A stretch of DNA of 64,000 nt from Diplocloster agilis (lineage in GTDB: Bacteria; Bacillota; Clostridia; Lachnospirales; Lachnospiraceae), in the NCBI RefSeq assembly GCF_019042275.1, contig NZ_JAHQCW010000003.1:124001-188000 (forward strand), in the 5' to 3' direction. Shown here piece after piece: positions 26,470 through 35,117 of the stretch. Position numbers and translations under genes: made by a program. Under the pieces are notes generated by a model. That model made no database searches and was not told where the DNA came from. It worked only from the letters and a program-made list of their open reading frames with translations. Positions within the stretch are counted from its first letter, which is position 1; the number at the start of each line of letters is the position of its first letter.

Positions 26470-27795
26470 ATGAAAAAAATTACATTTATCGGAGCCGGAA
26501 GCTTTGATTTTACCAGGGAACTGGTGAGGGACCTGCTTACGTTCCCCGCATTCCGGGACGCCAGGATCTGCCTGATGGATATTGATGAAGAGCGGCTTGC
26601 ATTCAGCCGGTCCGCCTGTGAAAAGATTAAACTGGCAGGGGGTTACCCGGCGCGGATCGAAGCAACCACGGACCGCAGGAGAGCGCTTGAGGGGGCGGAT
26701 GGTGTCGTCATCACGATTCTAAGCGCGGGGCCGGAAATTTTCCGGAAGGACATCGAGATTCCGTTTCAATACGGGGTGGATCTGTGCGTGGGCGATACCA
26801 GAGGGCCGGCCGGCATTTTCCGGTTCTTACGTACCGCTCCGGTGCTGCTTGAGATCTGCCGGGATATCGAGAGGTACTGCCCGGATGCCTATGTATTAAA
26901 CTATACGAATCCGATGGCATTAAACTGCCGGTATCTGCAGGAAATGACAAAGGTAAAAGTCACGGGACTCTGCCACAGTGTCCAGCATACCGCGAAAATG
27001 CTGGCGGACTGGATCCATACGCCTATGGACCGGGTCTCCTATCTATGTGCAGGTATCAATCACCAGGCTTTTTACCTGAAATTTGAAGTGGACGGAAGGG
27101 ACGCCTACCCGATGATCCGGGAGGCTGTGGGATGCCCGCAGGTATATAAGGAAGAGCAGGTGCGAAATGAACTATTCCTGCACCTTGATTACTATCCGAC
27201 AGAGAGCTCCGGTCATAATTCTGAGTATTATCCATGGTTTCGCAAGCGAAAGGATCTGCTTGAAACTTACTGCACGCATTCCACAGGCTGGAATCCGGGA
27301 GCGCATGCTTACATCCTGAATGAATATTTCAGGCGGGCCAATGAATGGAAAAAGGATATACAGGATTGGCTTGTAAAAGATCAGGTGGATCTGGAGCGGG
27401 GCCAGGAATATGCAGCTTGTATTTTTAACGCCTTGTTCGGAGATCAGGAGCCTTATACCTTTAATGGAAATGTCCGCAATGAACAGTATATTACCAATCT
27501 TCCGGATGGCTGCTGTGTGGAAGTGCCGGTCACGGTGGATGCGAAAGGCTTTCATGTCCAAACCGTAGGAAATCTGCCGGATCACCTGACCATGCTGATC
27601 CATACAGCCGCCGGCAGTGAGGAACTGGCCGTGAAAGGATGTATACAAGGTGACCGGCGCCTGGTATATTATGCGGTGCTGGGTGATCCGCTGACCAGCG
27701 CGGTGCTTAGTATGGAAGAAACCCGTCGGATGGTGGATGATATGTTCATGGCCAACGAAACCTATTTGCCTCAGTTTGCAGGTATGATAAAATAG
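26470..27795 (+). CDS. GH4-family NAD-dependent glycosidase (MelA/LplD-like)
   Basis: A 441-residue GH4 enzyme, the family that cleaves glycosides by an NAD+- and Mn2+-dependent redox mechanism. The nucleotide loop is FIGAGSFDFTRELVRDLL at the N-terminus; further motifs are GDTRGPAGIFRFLR, NYTNPMALNCRYL, GLCHSVQHTAKML (metal-binding Cys and His) and CAGINHQAFYLKFE. These fit the alpha-galactosidase/alpha-glucuronidase branch better than the 6-phospho-glucosidase branch. No signal peptide. It lies 33 bp after the SIS gene, last in the catabolic row and just before the two-component genes. Confidence 0.9.
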   Translation: MKKITFIGAGSFDFTRELVRDLLTFPAFRDARICLMDIDEERLAFSRSACEKIKLAGGYPARIEATTDRRRALEGADGVVITILSAGPEIFRKDIEIPFQYGVDLCVGDTRGPAGIFRFLRTAPVLLEICRDIERYCPDAYVLNYTNPMALNCRYLQEMTKVKVTGLCHSVQHTAKMLADWIHTPMDRVSYLCAGINHQAFYLKFEVDGRDAYPMIREAVGCPQVYKEEQVRNELFLHLDYYPTESSGHNSEYYPWFRKRKDLLETYCTHSTGWNPGAHAYILNEYFRRANEWKKDIQDWLVKDQVDLERGQEYAACIFNALFGDQEPYTFNGNVRNEQYITNLPDGCCVEVPVTVDAKGFHVQTVGNLPDHLTMLIHTAAGSEELAVKGCIQGDRRLVYYAVLGDPLTSAVLSMEETRRMVDDMFMANETYLPQFAGMIK

Positions 27796-27829
27796 AAGAT
27801 AGTATTTCCGTCAAGGAGGATCTTCTGCA

Positions 27830-29671
27830 ATGGCAAAAAGACAAAAACGGCCATCCCTGCGGGCCAAGATGATATCCATAAACCTGGGGATCACGGTGTC
27901 GGCGCTCATTCTGTGCGGAGCCATATTTGCGGTGTCCGTCTGGATGATCATGGGGAAATATATCGATCATGATATTGACTTTTTCCTGACAGAGACCAGC
28001 CATAATGTGGCGGACAAGATCGAATACCTGGAACAGGTGGTTTTAAAACTGAGGGATTCCGATGAGATCATGCGCTGCCTGGAGCGGGATAACACCGCGT
28101 TCGAAGACGAGGCCGCTGCGCAGGAGGCGGAACTGACTTTCGGGAAAGTAGTGGATATCAGCAGCCAGAAAAACACCAATGGAGCGAATCTGCCCATAGT
28201 GGATGAAATTTATCTGTTCTCCAAAAACCAAACGGTATTCCGGATTTCTTATTATTCGATGATCTATTCGGAGGCAGAGAGCAGGCTGCAGGCGGCGGAG
28301 GAGATTTACAGCCGTTTTAACCAGGAAGGAAGAAGCGCCCGGGACGATTATGCCTATATAGACGGCGGGGACCGGATTTATCTGGCCTTTCTCCTGAATG
28401 ATGCGAATATGAGTCCGGTGGGGACGCTGGTCTACGTGATCAGGAAGGATTCTTTTGATATGATGATGGAGGATATCCATCAATATGAGAACTCTTTTTG
28501 GACCGTCTACGACCGGAAGGGGAATCCGGTGGCGGGGGAACAGGGGCAGAGCGTGTCTCAGATGCTGCCTGATTTTCAGAATACGTGGAAATACGTTCCG
28601 TACCGCACGAAGCTTGGCAACCGGGCTTACCGTGTCTACAGCGAGGAATTGGGGATGAACCTTCGCATGACGGTTGGAATGCCGGAGAATCAGACGTTTG
28701 CTTTGATGTTCGACTCTGTAAAAATTTATGTGGGTATTATCCTTCTGATTACCTTAGCGGCAGCGGCCTTGTTTTTTCTCGTTATCTACCGGCTGACCAG
28801 GCCGCTTAAGGAGGTGACCAGAAACCTGCAGCTGGTTCAGGAGGGCAAGTTTGACACAAAGCTGCCGGAATATAAAGCGGAGGAATTCTATGAAATCAGC
28901 CGCACGTTTAACGATATGACCAGCTATGTCAGCCACCTGATCAGCCAGGTTTATGAAAAACAGCTGTCCATCCGGGAAATGGAACTAAAGTTCCTGCAAA
29001 GCCAGATGAATCCTCATTTTATGTTCAATGTACTGAATACCATCGCGCTTCAGGCGAAAATGGATCAAAACGAGGAACTATTTCAGATGATTACCTCTTT
29101 TTCCCAGCTGATTCAGGCAAAGATCTACCGGAAAGATACCGAAAAGGTGCAGATGAGGCAGGAACTGGAGTATGTACAGTATTATCTGTATCTTCAAAGT
29201 TTCCGGTATGGGGAGCGGCTGCGCTATGAGATTCAGGTGTCGGATGAGAAACTGACGGAAATGTTCATTCCCAAGCTCTGTATCCAGTTGATCGTGGAAA
29301 ATGCCGTGGTACATGGAATCGAGCCAAAAGCGGAAAATGGATTTGTACGGGTGGAAATCTATCAGAAAGAAAATGAAATCTGGATCGATACCACCGATAA
29401 TGGAATGGGATTCGGCCGGGATGGCGAGATCCCGCTGCCGCTGCCGGAGAACGCAAGGGAAGAGGGGCATAACCGGGTGGGCCTCAACAACGTACACCAT
29501 CTTATACAGCTGATGTATGGGGAAGCGTACGGCATAGAGATTTATTCCGAAAATGGAAAAGGATCCCGGATCAGAATCCGTATCCCTTATGAGAAAACGG
29601 AAACCGGGAAGGGCGGAATATGTGAGGAGGGGGGGACTGGACAAGATGTATCGGGTAATGTTGGCAGATGA
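27830..29671 (+). CDS. YesM-family membrane sensor histidine kinase
   Basis: A 613-residue kinase. Membrane segments are at about residues 20-42 and 296-320, flanking a ~250-residue extracellular sensor. A HAMP domain follows (YRLTRPLKEVTRNLQLVQEG), then the His_kinase motif FLQSQMNPHFMFNVLNTIA with the phospho-acceptor His, and a HATPase domain (IQLIVENAVVHGIEPK; DTTDNGMGFG). AAGGAGG precedes ATG 27830. It overlaps the response regulator gene by 26 bp. The location next to the importer and glycosidases suggests it senses the oligosaccharide or its binding protein. Confidence 0.92.
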   Translation: MAKRQKRPSLRAKMISINLGITVSALILCGAIFAVSVWMIMGKYIDHDIDFFLTETSHNVADKIEYLEQVVLKLRDSDEIMRCLERDNTAFEDEAAAQEAELTFGKVVDISSQKNTNGANLPIVDEIYLFSKNQTVFRISYYSMIYSEAESRLQAAEEIYSRFNQEGRSARDDYAYIDGGDRIYLAFLLNDANMSPVGTLVYVIRKDSFDMMMEDIHQYENSFWTVYDRKGNPVAGEQGQSVSQMLPDFQNTWKYVPYRTKLGNRAYRVYSEELGMNLRMTVGMPENQTFALMFDSVKIYVGIILLITLAAAALFFLVIYRLTRPLKEVTRNLQLVQEGKFDTKLPEYKAEEFYEISRTFNDMTSYVSHLISQVYEKQLSIREMELKFLQSQMNPHFMFNVLNTIALQAKMDQNEELFQMITSFSQLIQAKIYRKDTEKVQMRQELEYVQYYLYLQSFRYGERLRYEIQVSDEKLTEMFIPKLCIQLIVENAVVHGIEPKAENGFVRVEIYQKENEIWIDTTDNGMGFGRDGEIPLPLPENAREEGHNRVGLNNVHHLIQLMYGEAYGIEIYSENGKGSRIRIRIPYEKTETGKGGICEEGGTGQDVSGNVGR

Positions 29672-31190
29672 TGAACCTATTGTGAGAAAAGCCCTGACCA
29701 CGCTGACTAACTGGCAGGAACTGGAGTGCGAAGTGGTCTATGTGGCGGCTAACGGACAAGAGCTGATCGATCATCTGGAATCGGAGAAGCCGGATATCGT
29801 GGTTACGGACATCCGCATGCCGGTAAAAGACGGAATCGAAGTGGCCAAATATATCCAGGAAAAAGAACTCCCCATAGAAGTGATTATTTTGACTGCCTAT
29901 GCGGATTTTTCTTACGCCCAGTCAGCGGTGAAATATAATGTGGTTGACTATGTGACAAAAACGGGAGCTTTTGACGGACTGATTGCCGCTGTAGAAAAGG
30001 CAAAGCAGTCATTAAAGGCGCGCAGTGAGAGGCTGCAAAAATCCGACCGGACAGTGCTGGCGGAAAACCTGTTCAAAGGGATTCTGGACGGGTCTGTTTA
30101 TGATACCCAGGAGATCGCAGAAAAACTGGCAGACTTGGATATTCATATGGACAGGTTTGCGGTGCTGGTGCTTCAGTACCGCCTGGAAGCCAATGTGAAA
30201 CGGGAACGGCGCGATAAGATCTATCACAGCCTCATGAATTTTTATTCGATGGTATTCGGAAGCCAGCTCCTGCAGGGCGTGCTGGTACGCAGGAATATGG
30301 CCGCCGTGTTTTTAAACGGCCTGAACGAGGATTATGCGGAGCAGCTTCGCCGGCAGTGCGTGCAGGTCACCGATATGATGGATAACTTCATGGGGCTTCA
30401 GGTGTATATCGGCGTCAGCAGTCTGTGGCGGAGTACGGCCGGTATCAAAGCCGCCTACGAAGAGGCGGAATACGCTCTCGGAAAAGATTTTCTGGACCGG
30501 CGGGTCAAAATCAATTTTTACCGGGAGGAGCCGGGCAGAAGCGAACTGCTGTCCGCAAAGGCGGAAGAAGAAACAGACCGGCTGTGCCAGGAGATACAAA
30601 AGGGGCATGCGGATGAGGCGATTAAGCTCTTCCAACAGGTATTGGAGCGCCAGAAAGAGAGCGGCTACACGGCCAATATGATCAAAAATTCCGGAATCCA
30701 GATTCAGAATAATTGCCGGAAATATTTAAGCACCCATGGAAAAAATCTGTATGAAGCCACCGGGCTGTCCCACAGTATCACACATCAGATCTACGAATGC
30801 CAGCTGGCGGAAGATTACATCCGTCTGATGGAGAGAATCATCCGGCATACGGCCGAGGGAATCCATCAGGCGGCGGACCGCCGCAACAGTCTGATCAGAG
30901 ACTGCGAGAACTATATATCAGAACATTATGATAACTGCACATCGGTAGCGGATATTGCCAGAGCCATCGGCACCAATTCCAGTTATTTAAGCCGCATCTT
31001 CAAAGAAGCTACCGGCCGGACGATTATCCAGACTCTGAACCGGAGGAAGATCGAAAAAGCGAAAGAATTTTTAACCGGCGGGGATATGAAAATTTACGAG
31101 GTGGCGGATGCGTTAGGATTCGAGAATACGACATATTTTTCCCATTTTTTTAAAAAACATACGGGCGTATCGCCGAAAGATTATAAGTAA
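29646..31190 (+). CDS. YesN-family AraC-type response regulator
   Basis: A 514-residue regulator. The receiver domain has LADDEPIVRKAL at the start, phospho-acceptor Asp55 in VVTDIRMPVKDG, Thr in ILTAYADF and Lys in VDYVTKTG. A ~250-residue linker domain follows, then two AraC helix-turn-helix motifs (SVADIARAIGTNSSYLSRIF; IYEVADALGFENTTYFSHFF) and the closing GVSPKDYK. ATG 29646 is preceded by GGAGGGGGG; the longer frame from 29553 lies inside the kinase gene. It presumably activates the importer and glycosidase genes 19464-27795. The two-component pair closes the sugar locus. Confidence 0.92.
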   Translation: MYRVMLADDEPIVRKALTTLTNWQELECEVVYVAANGQELIDHLESEKPDIVVTDIRMPVKDGIEVAKYIQEKELPIEVIILTAYADFSYAQSAVKYNVVDYVTKTGAFDGLIAAVEKAKQSLKARSERLQKSDRTVLAENLFKGILDGSVYDTQEIAEKLADLDIHMDRFAVLVLQYRLEANVKRERRDKIYHSLMNFYSMVFGSQLLQGVLVRRNMAAVFLNGLNEDYAEQLRRQCVQVTDMMDNFMGLQVYIGVSSLWRSTAGIKAAYEEAEYALGKDFLDRRVKINFYREEPGRSELLSAKAEEETDRLCQEIQKGHADEAIKLFQQVLERQKESGYTANMIKNSGIQIQNNCRKYLSTHGKNLYEATGLSHSITHQIYECQLAEDYIRLMERIIRHTAEGIHQAADRRNSLIRDCENYISEHYDNCTSVADIARAIGTNSSYLSRIFKEATGRTIIQTLNRRKIEKAKEFLTGGDMKIYEVADALGFENTTYFSHFFKKHTGVSPKDYK

Positions 31191-31305
31191 TGTTGTTTCA
31201 TTTGGAATCACATGGGAATCACATGCTAATTATGACGGAAAAACGACAGTTGGTGAATATTTACAGTTAAATCTGTTTTATTTTGGTAAATTTGAAAAAT
31301 ATAGG

Positions 31306-31334
31306 TTGAATTTCATGGGTTAACAGTTTATAAT
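31306..31334 (+). promoter_or_regulatory. Sigma-A type promoter for the sortase-substrate operon
   Basis: TTGAAT (31306-31311), a 17-bp spacer and a perfect TATAAT (31329-31334) lie about 80 bp before the GTG start of the surface protein, in an AT-rich region. The predicted transcript would start near 31341 and carry a ~75-nt leader with the hairpin at 31369-31386. Confidence 0.8.
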
Positions 31335-31368
31335 ACTGAATATACAAGTACAACCTATACTTACGTAT

Positions 31369-31386
31369 CCGGCTGGAAACAGCCGG
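31369..31386 (+). promoter_or_regulatory. GAAA-tetraloop hairpin in 5' leader
   Basis: CCGGCTG (31369-31375), GAAA, CAGCCGG (31380-31386) form a perfect 7-bp stem with a stable GNRA loop, 13 bp before AAGGAGGT. No T-run follows. It probably stabilises the mRNA of the abundant surface protein. I looked for a c-di-GMP-I aptamer, whose helices carry GNRA loops, but the conserved core was absent. Confidence 0.6.
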
Positions 31387-31414
31387 TCAAAATTGAATAA
31401 GGAGGTAGAGATAG

Positions 31415-32053
31415 GTGAGGAGTATAAAGCGGATTACAGTATTTTTATTGGCCGCTGTCATGACAGTTGGTATGTGTATGACAGCATTTGCAGCACCTGC
31501 AGGCGTTAGTGAAGGTGAAGAGAAGTTATTAAACGAAGCTGTTGCTCATGCGAAAGCGCTTGGAATCGACACAGATGCTTCCGCTGCGTTCAAGAGTGCA
31601 TACAGCCAGGCGGAAGCCTTCCTGGTAGTTAATGGTTTGAATGACGGCCAGATTCAGGCACTTTCCAACGCGATGAACGCTGCTGCCACAGACGCGAAAG
31701 CACAGATGGATCAGTATGGTGTTTCTAAACTGGCGGATCTGAAAAATGTGGAAGGATTTGATTATGCAGCTTATCAGAGTGCAACGGTACAGACCTTAGC
31801 GAAAAAAGCTACGGATGTAGGTATCACGGTTAAAGTAGATGCGAATGGTAAAGTTTTCGCAGATATCCCCGATAAATCCAGCAGCTCTTCCAGTAATGGC
31901 GGAAGCGGAAGCTCAATCAGCACAGAGGGTGTGATCAAACAGACCGGTCTGAATCTGAATGCGACTGCAGCTGTTATGATGCTCTTAGTAGCAGGCGTTG
32001 TCCTTTGCGGCGTATATGCGAAGAAAAGAGATCTGTTAAACGGAGAAGCTTAA
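31415..32053 (+). CDS. Secreted, probably sortase-anchored surface protein with IKQTG motif
   Basis: A 212-residue protein. Residues 1-26 are a signal peptide (cleavage likely after AFA). The mature part is Ala-rich and helical, with a Ser/Gly linker near residues 154-167. The C-terminus reads IKQTG (174-178), then a hydrophobic segment (ATAAVMMLLVAGVVLCGVYA) and KKRD, the exact layout of a cell-wall sorting signal but with Ile-Lys in place of Leu-Pro. Start is GTG 31415 after AAGGAGGT, behind a strong promoter. A sortase gene begins 4 bp after its stop. I do not recognise the Ala-rich domain; function beyond wall attachment is unknown. Confidence 0.85.
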   Translation: MRSIKRITVFLLAAVMTVGMCMTAFAAPAGVSEGEEKLLNEAVAHAKALGIDTDASAAFKSAYSQAEAFLVVNGLNDGQIQALSNAMNAAATDAKAQMDQYGVSKLADLKNVEGFDYAAYQSATVQTLAKKATDVGITVKVDANGKVFADIPDKSSSSSSNGGSGSSISTEGVIKQTGLNLNATAAVMMLLVAGVVLCGVYAKKRDLLNGEA

Positions 32054-32057
32054 TTTT

Positions 32058-32726
32058 ATGGCTATCGCAAAAAAATGGAAAAGATTAATGGCATATATTT
32101 ATATGCCATTAATTTTTACTGTTATCGGTTGTGTATTGGTGATTACAGCGCTTTCGCCGGTGATAGACCTGACTTATCAGGTGGCGAACATGGTAGTGGC
32201 TTCGGAAGTTCCGAATTTTGCCAGAGAACTTAACTCGATCTATGTGGAGCCGACCGCAGCGCAAAACGATGAAAATATAATCCCCTTTGACAGCTTACAG
32301 CTGCCGGGAGTGGGCCAGCAGTATGGTGAGATCAGCTGTGAGAGAATAGGGCTTAACGGGCCGCTTTATTATGGGGATACCAATCAGATTTTGAAGGCAG
32401 GAGTAGGTCAGTATACCGGAAGCTTTTTCCCGGGATTCGGCAGACCCCTTCTTTTGGCTGCCCATAACACGACATATTTCAAACCGCTTCAGGACATCAA
32501 AGAAGGTGATGTGGTAACGATCAAGACCAGTTACGGGGTCTATGAATATCAGGTGACAGGCAGCCGTGTGGCGCATCATCTGGACGATACCGCATATGAT
32601 CTTATGCAGGACAAAGAGCAGTTGATTATGTACACCTGTTATCCGTTTGAGATGCTGGTGGGGATTACCAAGCAGGAGCGTTTGTTTGTCTATGCGGATA
32701 AGATATCAGGGCCTGTGGTGGAGTAG
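32058..32726 (+). CDS. Sortase, probably dedicated to the upstream IKQTG protein
   Basis: A 222-residue membrane-anchored transpeptidase. One membrane helix lies near residues 14-36 after a basic N-terminus. The catalytic triad is visible: His136 in LLAAHNTTYF, Cys194 in IMYTCYPFE (the TLxTC motif as MYTC) and Arg208 in KQERLFVYA. The ISCERIGLNGPLYYGD region resembles class D-like sortases of Clostridia. It is separated by 4 bp from the gene of its likely substrate. A strong terminator-like hairpin lies within its early coding region, which may set its level below that of the substrate. Confidence 0.9.
   Translation: MAIAKKWKRLMAYIYMPLIFTVIGCVLVITALSPVIDLTYQVANMVVASEVPNFARELNSIYVEPTAAQNDENIIPFDSLQLPGVGQQYGEISCERIGLNGPLYYGDTNQILKAGVGQYTGSFFPGFGRPLLLAAHNTTYFKPLQDIKEGDVVTIKTSYGVYEYQVTGSRVAHHLDDTAYDLMQDKEQLIMYTCYPFEMLVGITKQERLFVYADKISGPVVE
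32084..32117 (+). terminator. Terminator-like hairpin inside the sortase coding sequence
   Basis: ATTAATGGCATAT (32084-32096) and ATATGCCATTAAT (32101-32113) form a perfect 13-bp stem with a 4-nt loop, directly followed by a run of five T (32113-32117). It spans codons ~10-20 of the sortase gene, 31 bp after the substrate gene. It has the full form of an intrinsic terminator, though its stem is AT-rich. Active translation would disrupt it, so it could act as an attenuator. Confidence 0.65.
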
Positions 32727-32735
32727 GAGGAGACT

Positions 32736-33581
32736 ATGGCGGATCAACGAAAAAGAAGAAAAAGAAGAGTATTCCTGCTTTCCAGTGTATTAAGCTTTCT
32801 GTTATCGGTGCTTCTGACGTTCGCCTCCTATCTGTCGGGCGTGTATGTGGGAGGCCTCAATCCGGCGTTTATTCTGGATGACTTGAACAAGAGCGGTTAT
32901 TATGAAAGCGTACAGAAATATTTTTATGATACTGCGGAGTCTCTGACTCTGCCCAGCGGGCTGCCGACCGAAGTGACGGAGGGAATCGCACCGCTTGAAT
33001 ATGTATATCAGGAAGTACAGAATTATGTAAATGCCTGTTTTAAAAATCAGGACTACAGCTTTTCCCTAAAGACGATGGAGGACAAGCTGAACGCCAATAT
33101 TGAGGCGTATCTGGAAGAAGAAAACCTGGTTCTGACAGCGGAACAGCAGCAGAATAAAACCGATTATATCAAAATGATTACGGATGAGTTTGTACAGGAT
33201 GCGAAAGTACCGTTCCTGCACTATTTTGTCAAAATCAAGGATATCGGTGTAAAAGTGATGAAGATTGCTTTGCCGGCTCTGCTTGTGTTGTCGGCCGCCT
33301 GTATTTTTCTGCTGATCCGTATGCAGAGATTCAAACACAGGGGAGTACGGTTTATTACTTACAGTACGATCGCAGCGACGTTTATGTCGGGGCTGCCTCC
33401 ATTGATCGCACTGCTGAACGGTTTTTATAAGCGAATCAACCTGGAACCGGAATATTTTTACTTATTTGTATCAACTTATATAGAAAGAGCGCTGATGTGC
33501 ATTGCCATTATCGGTGCGGCTTGGTGTGTGACGACAGGAATTTTGCTGGGAGTCATTCATTTCCTGAAGGGCAGGGCATAG
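32736..33581 (+). CDS. Unknown membrane protein linked to sortase
   Basis: A 281-residue protein I do not recognise. After a very basic start (KRRKRR) a first membrane helix lies near residues 13-36; a ~145-residue extracytoplasmic domain follows, rich in charged residues and Tyr; then three more hydrophobic segments near 173-193, 205-227 and 245-275. It starts 9 bp after the sortase stop with a TAGGAGGA site, so it is in the same operon. The topology (outside domain plus three helices) and the linkage suggest a partner in surface-protein assembly, but there is no motif to prove it. Confidence 0.75.
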   Translation: MADQRKRRKRRVFLLSSVLSFLLSVLLTFASYLSGVYVGGLNPAFILDDLNKSGYYESVQKYFYDTAESLTLPSGLPTEVTEGIAPLEYVYQEVQNYVNACFKNQDYSFSLKTMEDKLNANIEAYLEEENLVLTAEQQQNKTDYIKMITDEFVQDAKVPFLHYFVKIKDIGVKVMKIALPALLVLSAACIFLLIRMQRFKHRGVRFITYSTIAATFMSGLPPLIALLNGFYKRINLEPEYFYLFVSTYIERALMCIAIIGAAWCVTTGILLGVIHFLKGRA

Positions 33582-33605
33582 TGGACAGGATGGTGTGTAG
33601 CGTAA

Positions 33606-34331
33606 ATGATGGAATTTATTGATATTCATTCCCATATTCTGCCAGGGGTCGATGATGGCGCCCGTAATATGGAAGAAACTCTTAAAATGGCAGAAATTGC
33701 ATATAAGGAAGGAATTCGTACCATATTTGCCACGTCTCACTACCGGCCCGGCCGTTTTGCCTGCCCCAAAGAAAAACTGCGGGCCAAGCTTTCAAAGACC
33801 CAGGAAGAAATCAGCCGGTTTTTTCCGGAACTTAAGCTGGTACAGGGTAATGAGATATATTATGGTATGGAAGCGTTGGAAGCGATACAGGAGAAGAGAA
33901 TCTGTACGCTGGCCGGTTCCCGGTATATACTGGTAGAATTTTCCGTATCCTCTGAATTTGGTTTTGTCAGGGATGGTTTATATAAAATAATACTGGAGGG
34001 ATATCGTCCGGTATTGGCCCATGTGGAACGTTATCATGCCGTATGCAAGAAATTAGACCAGATCGCAGAGCTCTTGGAGCTGGGCGTGGGCATACAGGTG
34101 AATGCGGACAGCATCACGGGCGAGAGCGGATATCAGCTAAAACAGATATCCAGAAAGCTGTTGAAGAGGGACTATGTACATTTTGTGGCAACCGATGCGC
34201 ACAGCAGCAGATCGAGAACCCCCAGGATGCAGGCTTGCGCCTCCTATCTGACCAGGAAGTATGGGGAAGATTACACGAAGGCGCTGATGTTTCAGAATCC
34301 GTTGAAAATCATATGGAATGAGGAACTATAG
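33606..34331 (+). CDS. cpsB: CpsB-type tyrosine-protein phosphatase (PHP family)
   Basis: A 241-residue PHP-fold phosphatase (CpsB/YwqE/Wzb-like) that dephosphorylates the capsule tyrosine kinase in the cytoplasm. Metal-binding motifs are DIHSHILPGVDDG at the N-terminus, ATSHYRPG (near 43), the Glu in QGNEIYYG, HVERYH and TDAHSSRSRTP near the C-terminus. Two adjacent ATGs (33606, 33609) serve as possible starts. Followed directly by cpsC and cpsD, the classic Gram-positive capsule control trio. Confidence 0.93.
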   Translation: MMEFIDIHSHILPGVDDGARNMEETLKMAEIAYKEGIRTIFATSHYRPGRFACPKEKLRAKLSKTQEEISRFFPELKLVQGNEIYYGMEALEAIQEKRICTLAGSRYILVEFSVSSEFGFVRDGLYKIILEGYRPVLAHVERYHAVCKKLDQIAELLELGVGIQVNADSITGESGYQLKQISRKLLKRDYVHFVATDAHSSRSRTPRMQACASYLTRKYGEDYTKALMFQNPLKIIWNEEL

Positions 34332-34348
34332 AAAAAGGAGTTTTTTAC

Positions 34349-35113
34349 ATGGACACGAACGTGAACAACACGAACGATGAAATAGAGATTGATCTTCGGC
34401 AGATCTTTTTTGTATTGCTGGACAAAATCTGGATAATTATCCTAAGCGGAATCGGTTGCGCCTTGTTGGGCCTGATGATCAGCAAATTTTTTCTGGTGCC
34501 GGAATATGAGTCCACGACCCAGCTCTATGTCATCAACCGCCAGACGGAAGGAAAAGTTTCCAGCGCGGACTTAAGCGCCGGAAGCCAGTTGACCAAAGAT
34601 TATAAGGAATTGGTGATCAGCCGTCCGGTTACAGAACAGGTGATCAGCGATCTGAATCTGGATATGACCCATGGACAGCTGGAAGATAAAATCACGGTGG
34701 AGAATCCCCAGGACAGCCGGATATTGAAAATTATTGTTCGGGATACGGACCCTTACCGGGCAAAGAGTATTGCAGATGCCATGGCTACCGTTTCGGTGGA
34801 CACCATTGCAACGGTGATGGAGACAGAAAAAGCGAATATCATCGAACAGGGCGATCTGCCGATGTCTCCGGTAAGCCCGAATGTGTTTAAGAACACGGTA
34901 ATCGGCGGAGCGGTTGGCGCCTTTTTGGCCATATTGATTATTCTGGCGGTATTCCTGCTGGACGACACGATCAAATCCGAAGACGATGTGGAAAAGCATC
35001 TGGGCTTAAGCGTACTGAGCGTCATCCCCATGCAGGAGGATGAGAAAAAGAAAAAGGGTGCCAGGAAAAAGTCAGCCAGTGGAAATGCCAGCAAGACGGC
35101 AAGAAGAGGTTAA
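34349..35113 (+). CDS. cpsC: CpsC-type chain-length regulator / kinase activator (Wzz domain)
   Basis: A 254-residue polysaccharide co-polymerase. Two membrane helices (about 26-48 and 178-204) flank an external Wzz-type domain, and the cytoplasmic end is short and basic (KKKKGARKKSASGN). In Gram-positive capsule systems this protein activates the CpsD kinase and controls chain length. The proline-containing segment LPMSPVSPNVFKNTV just before the second helix is typical of the family. AAAAAGGAG precedes ATG 34349; cpsD starts 4 bp after the stop. Confidence 0.93.
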   Translation: MDTNVNNTNDEIEIDLRQIFFVLLDKIWIIILSGIGCALLGLMISKFFLVPEYESTTQLYVINRQTEGKVSSADLSAGSQLTKDYKELVISRPVTEQVISDLNLDMTHGQLEDKITVENPQDSRILKIIVRDTDPYRAKSIADAMATVSVDTIATVMETEKANIIEQGDLPMSPVSPNVFKNTVIGGAVGAFLAILIILAVFLLDDTIKSEDDVEKHLGLSVLSVIPMQEDEKKKKGARKKSASGNASKTARRG

Positions 35114-35117
35114 TAGG

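Noticed and set aside
31335-31414. c-di-GMP-I riboswitch in the leader of the surface protein
   Set aside because: Only the GAAA hairpin is present; the conserved core sequence and second helix are missing.
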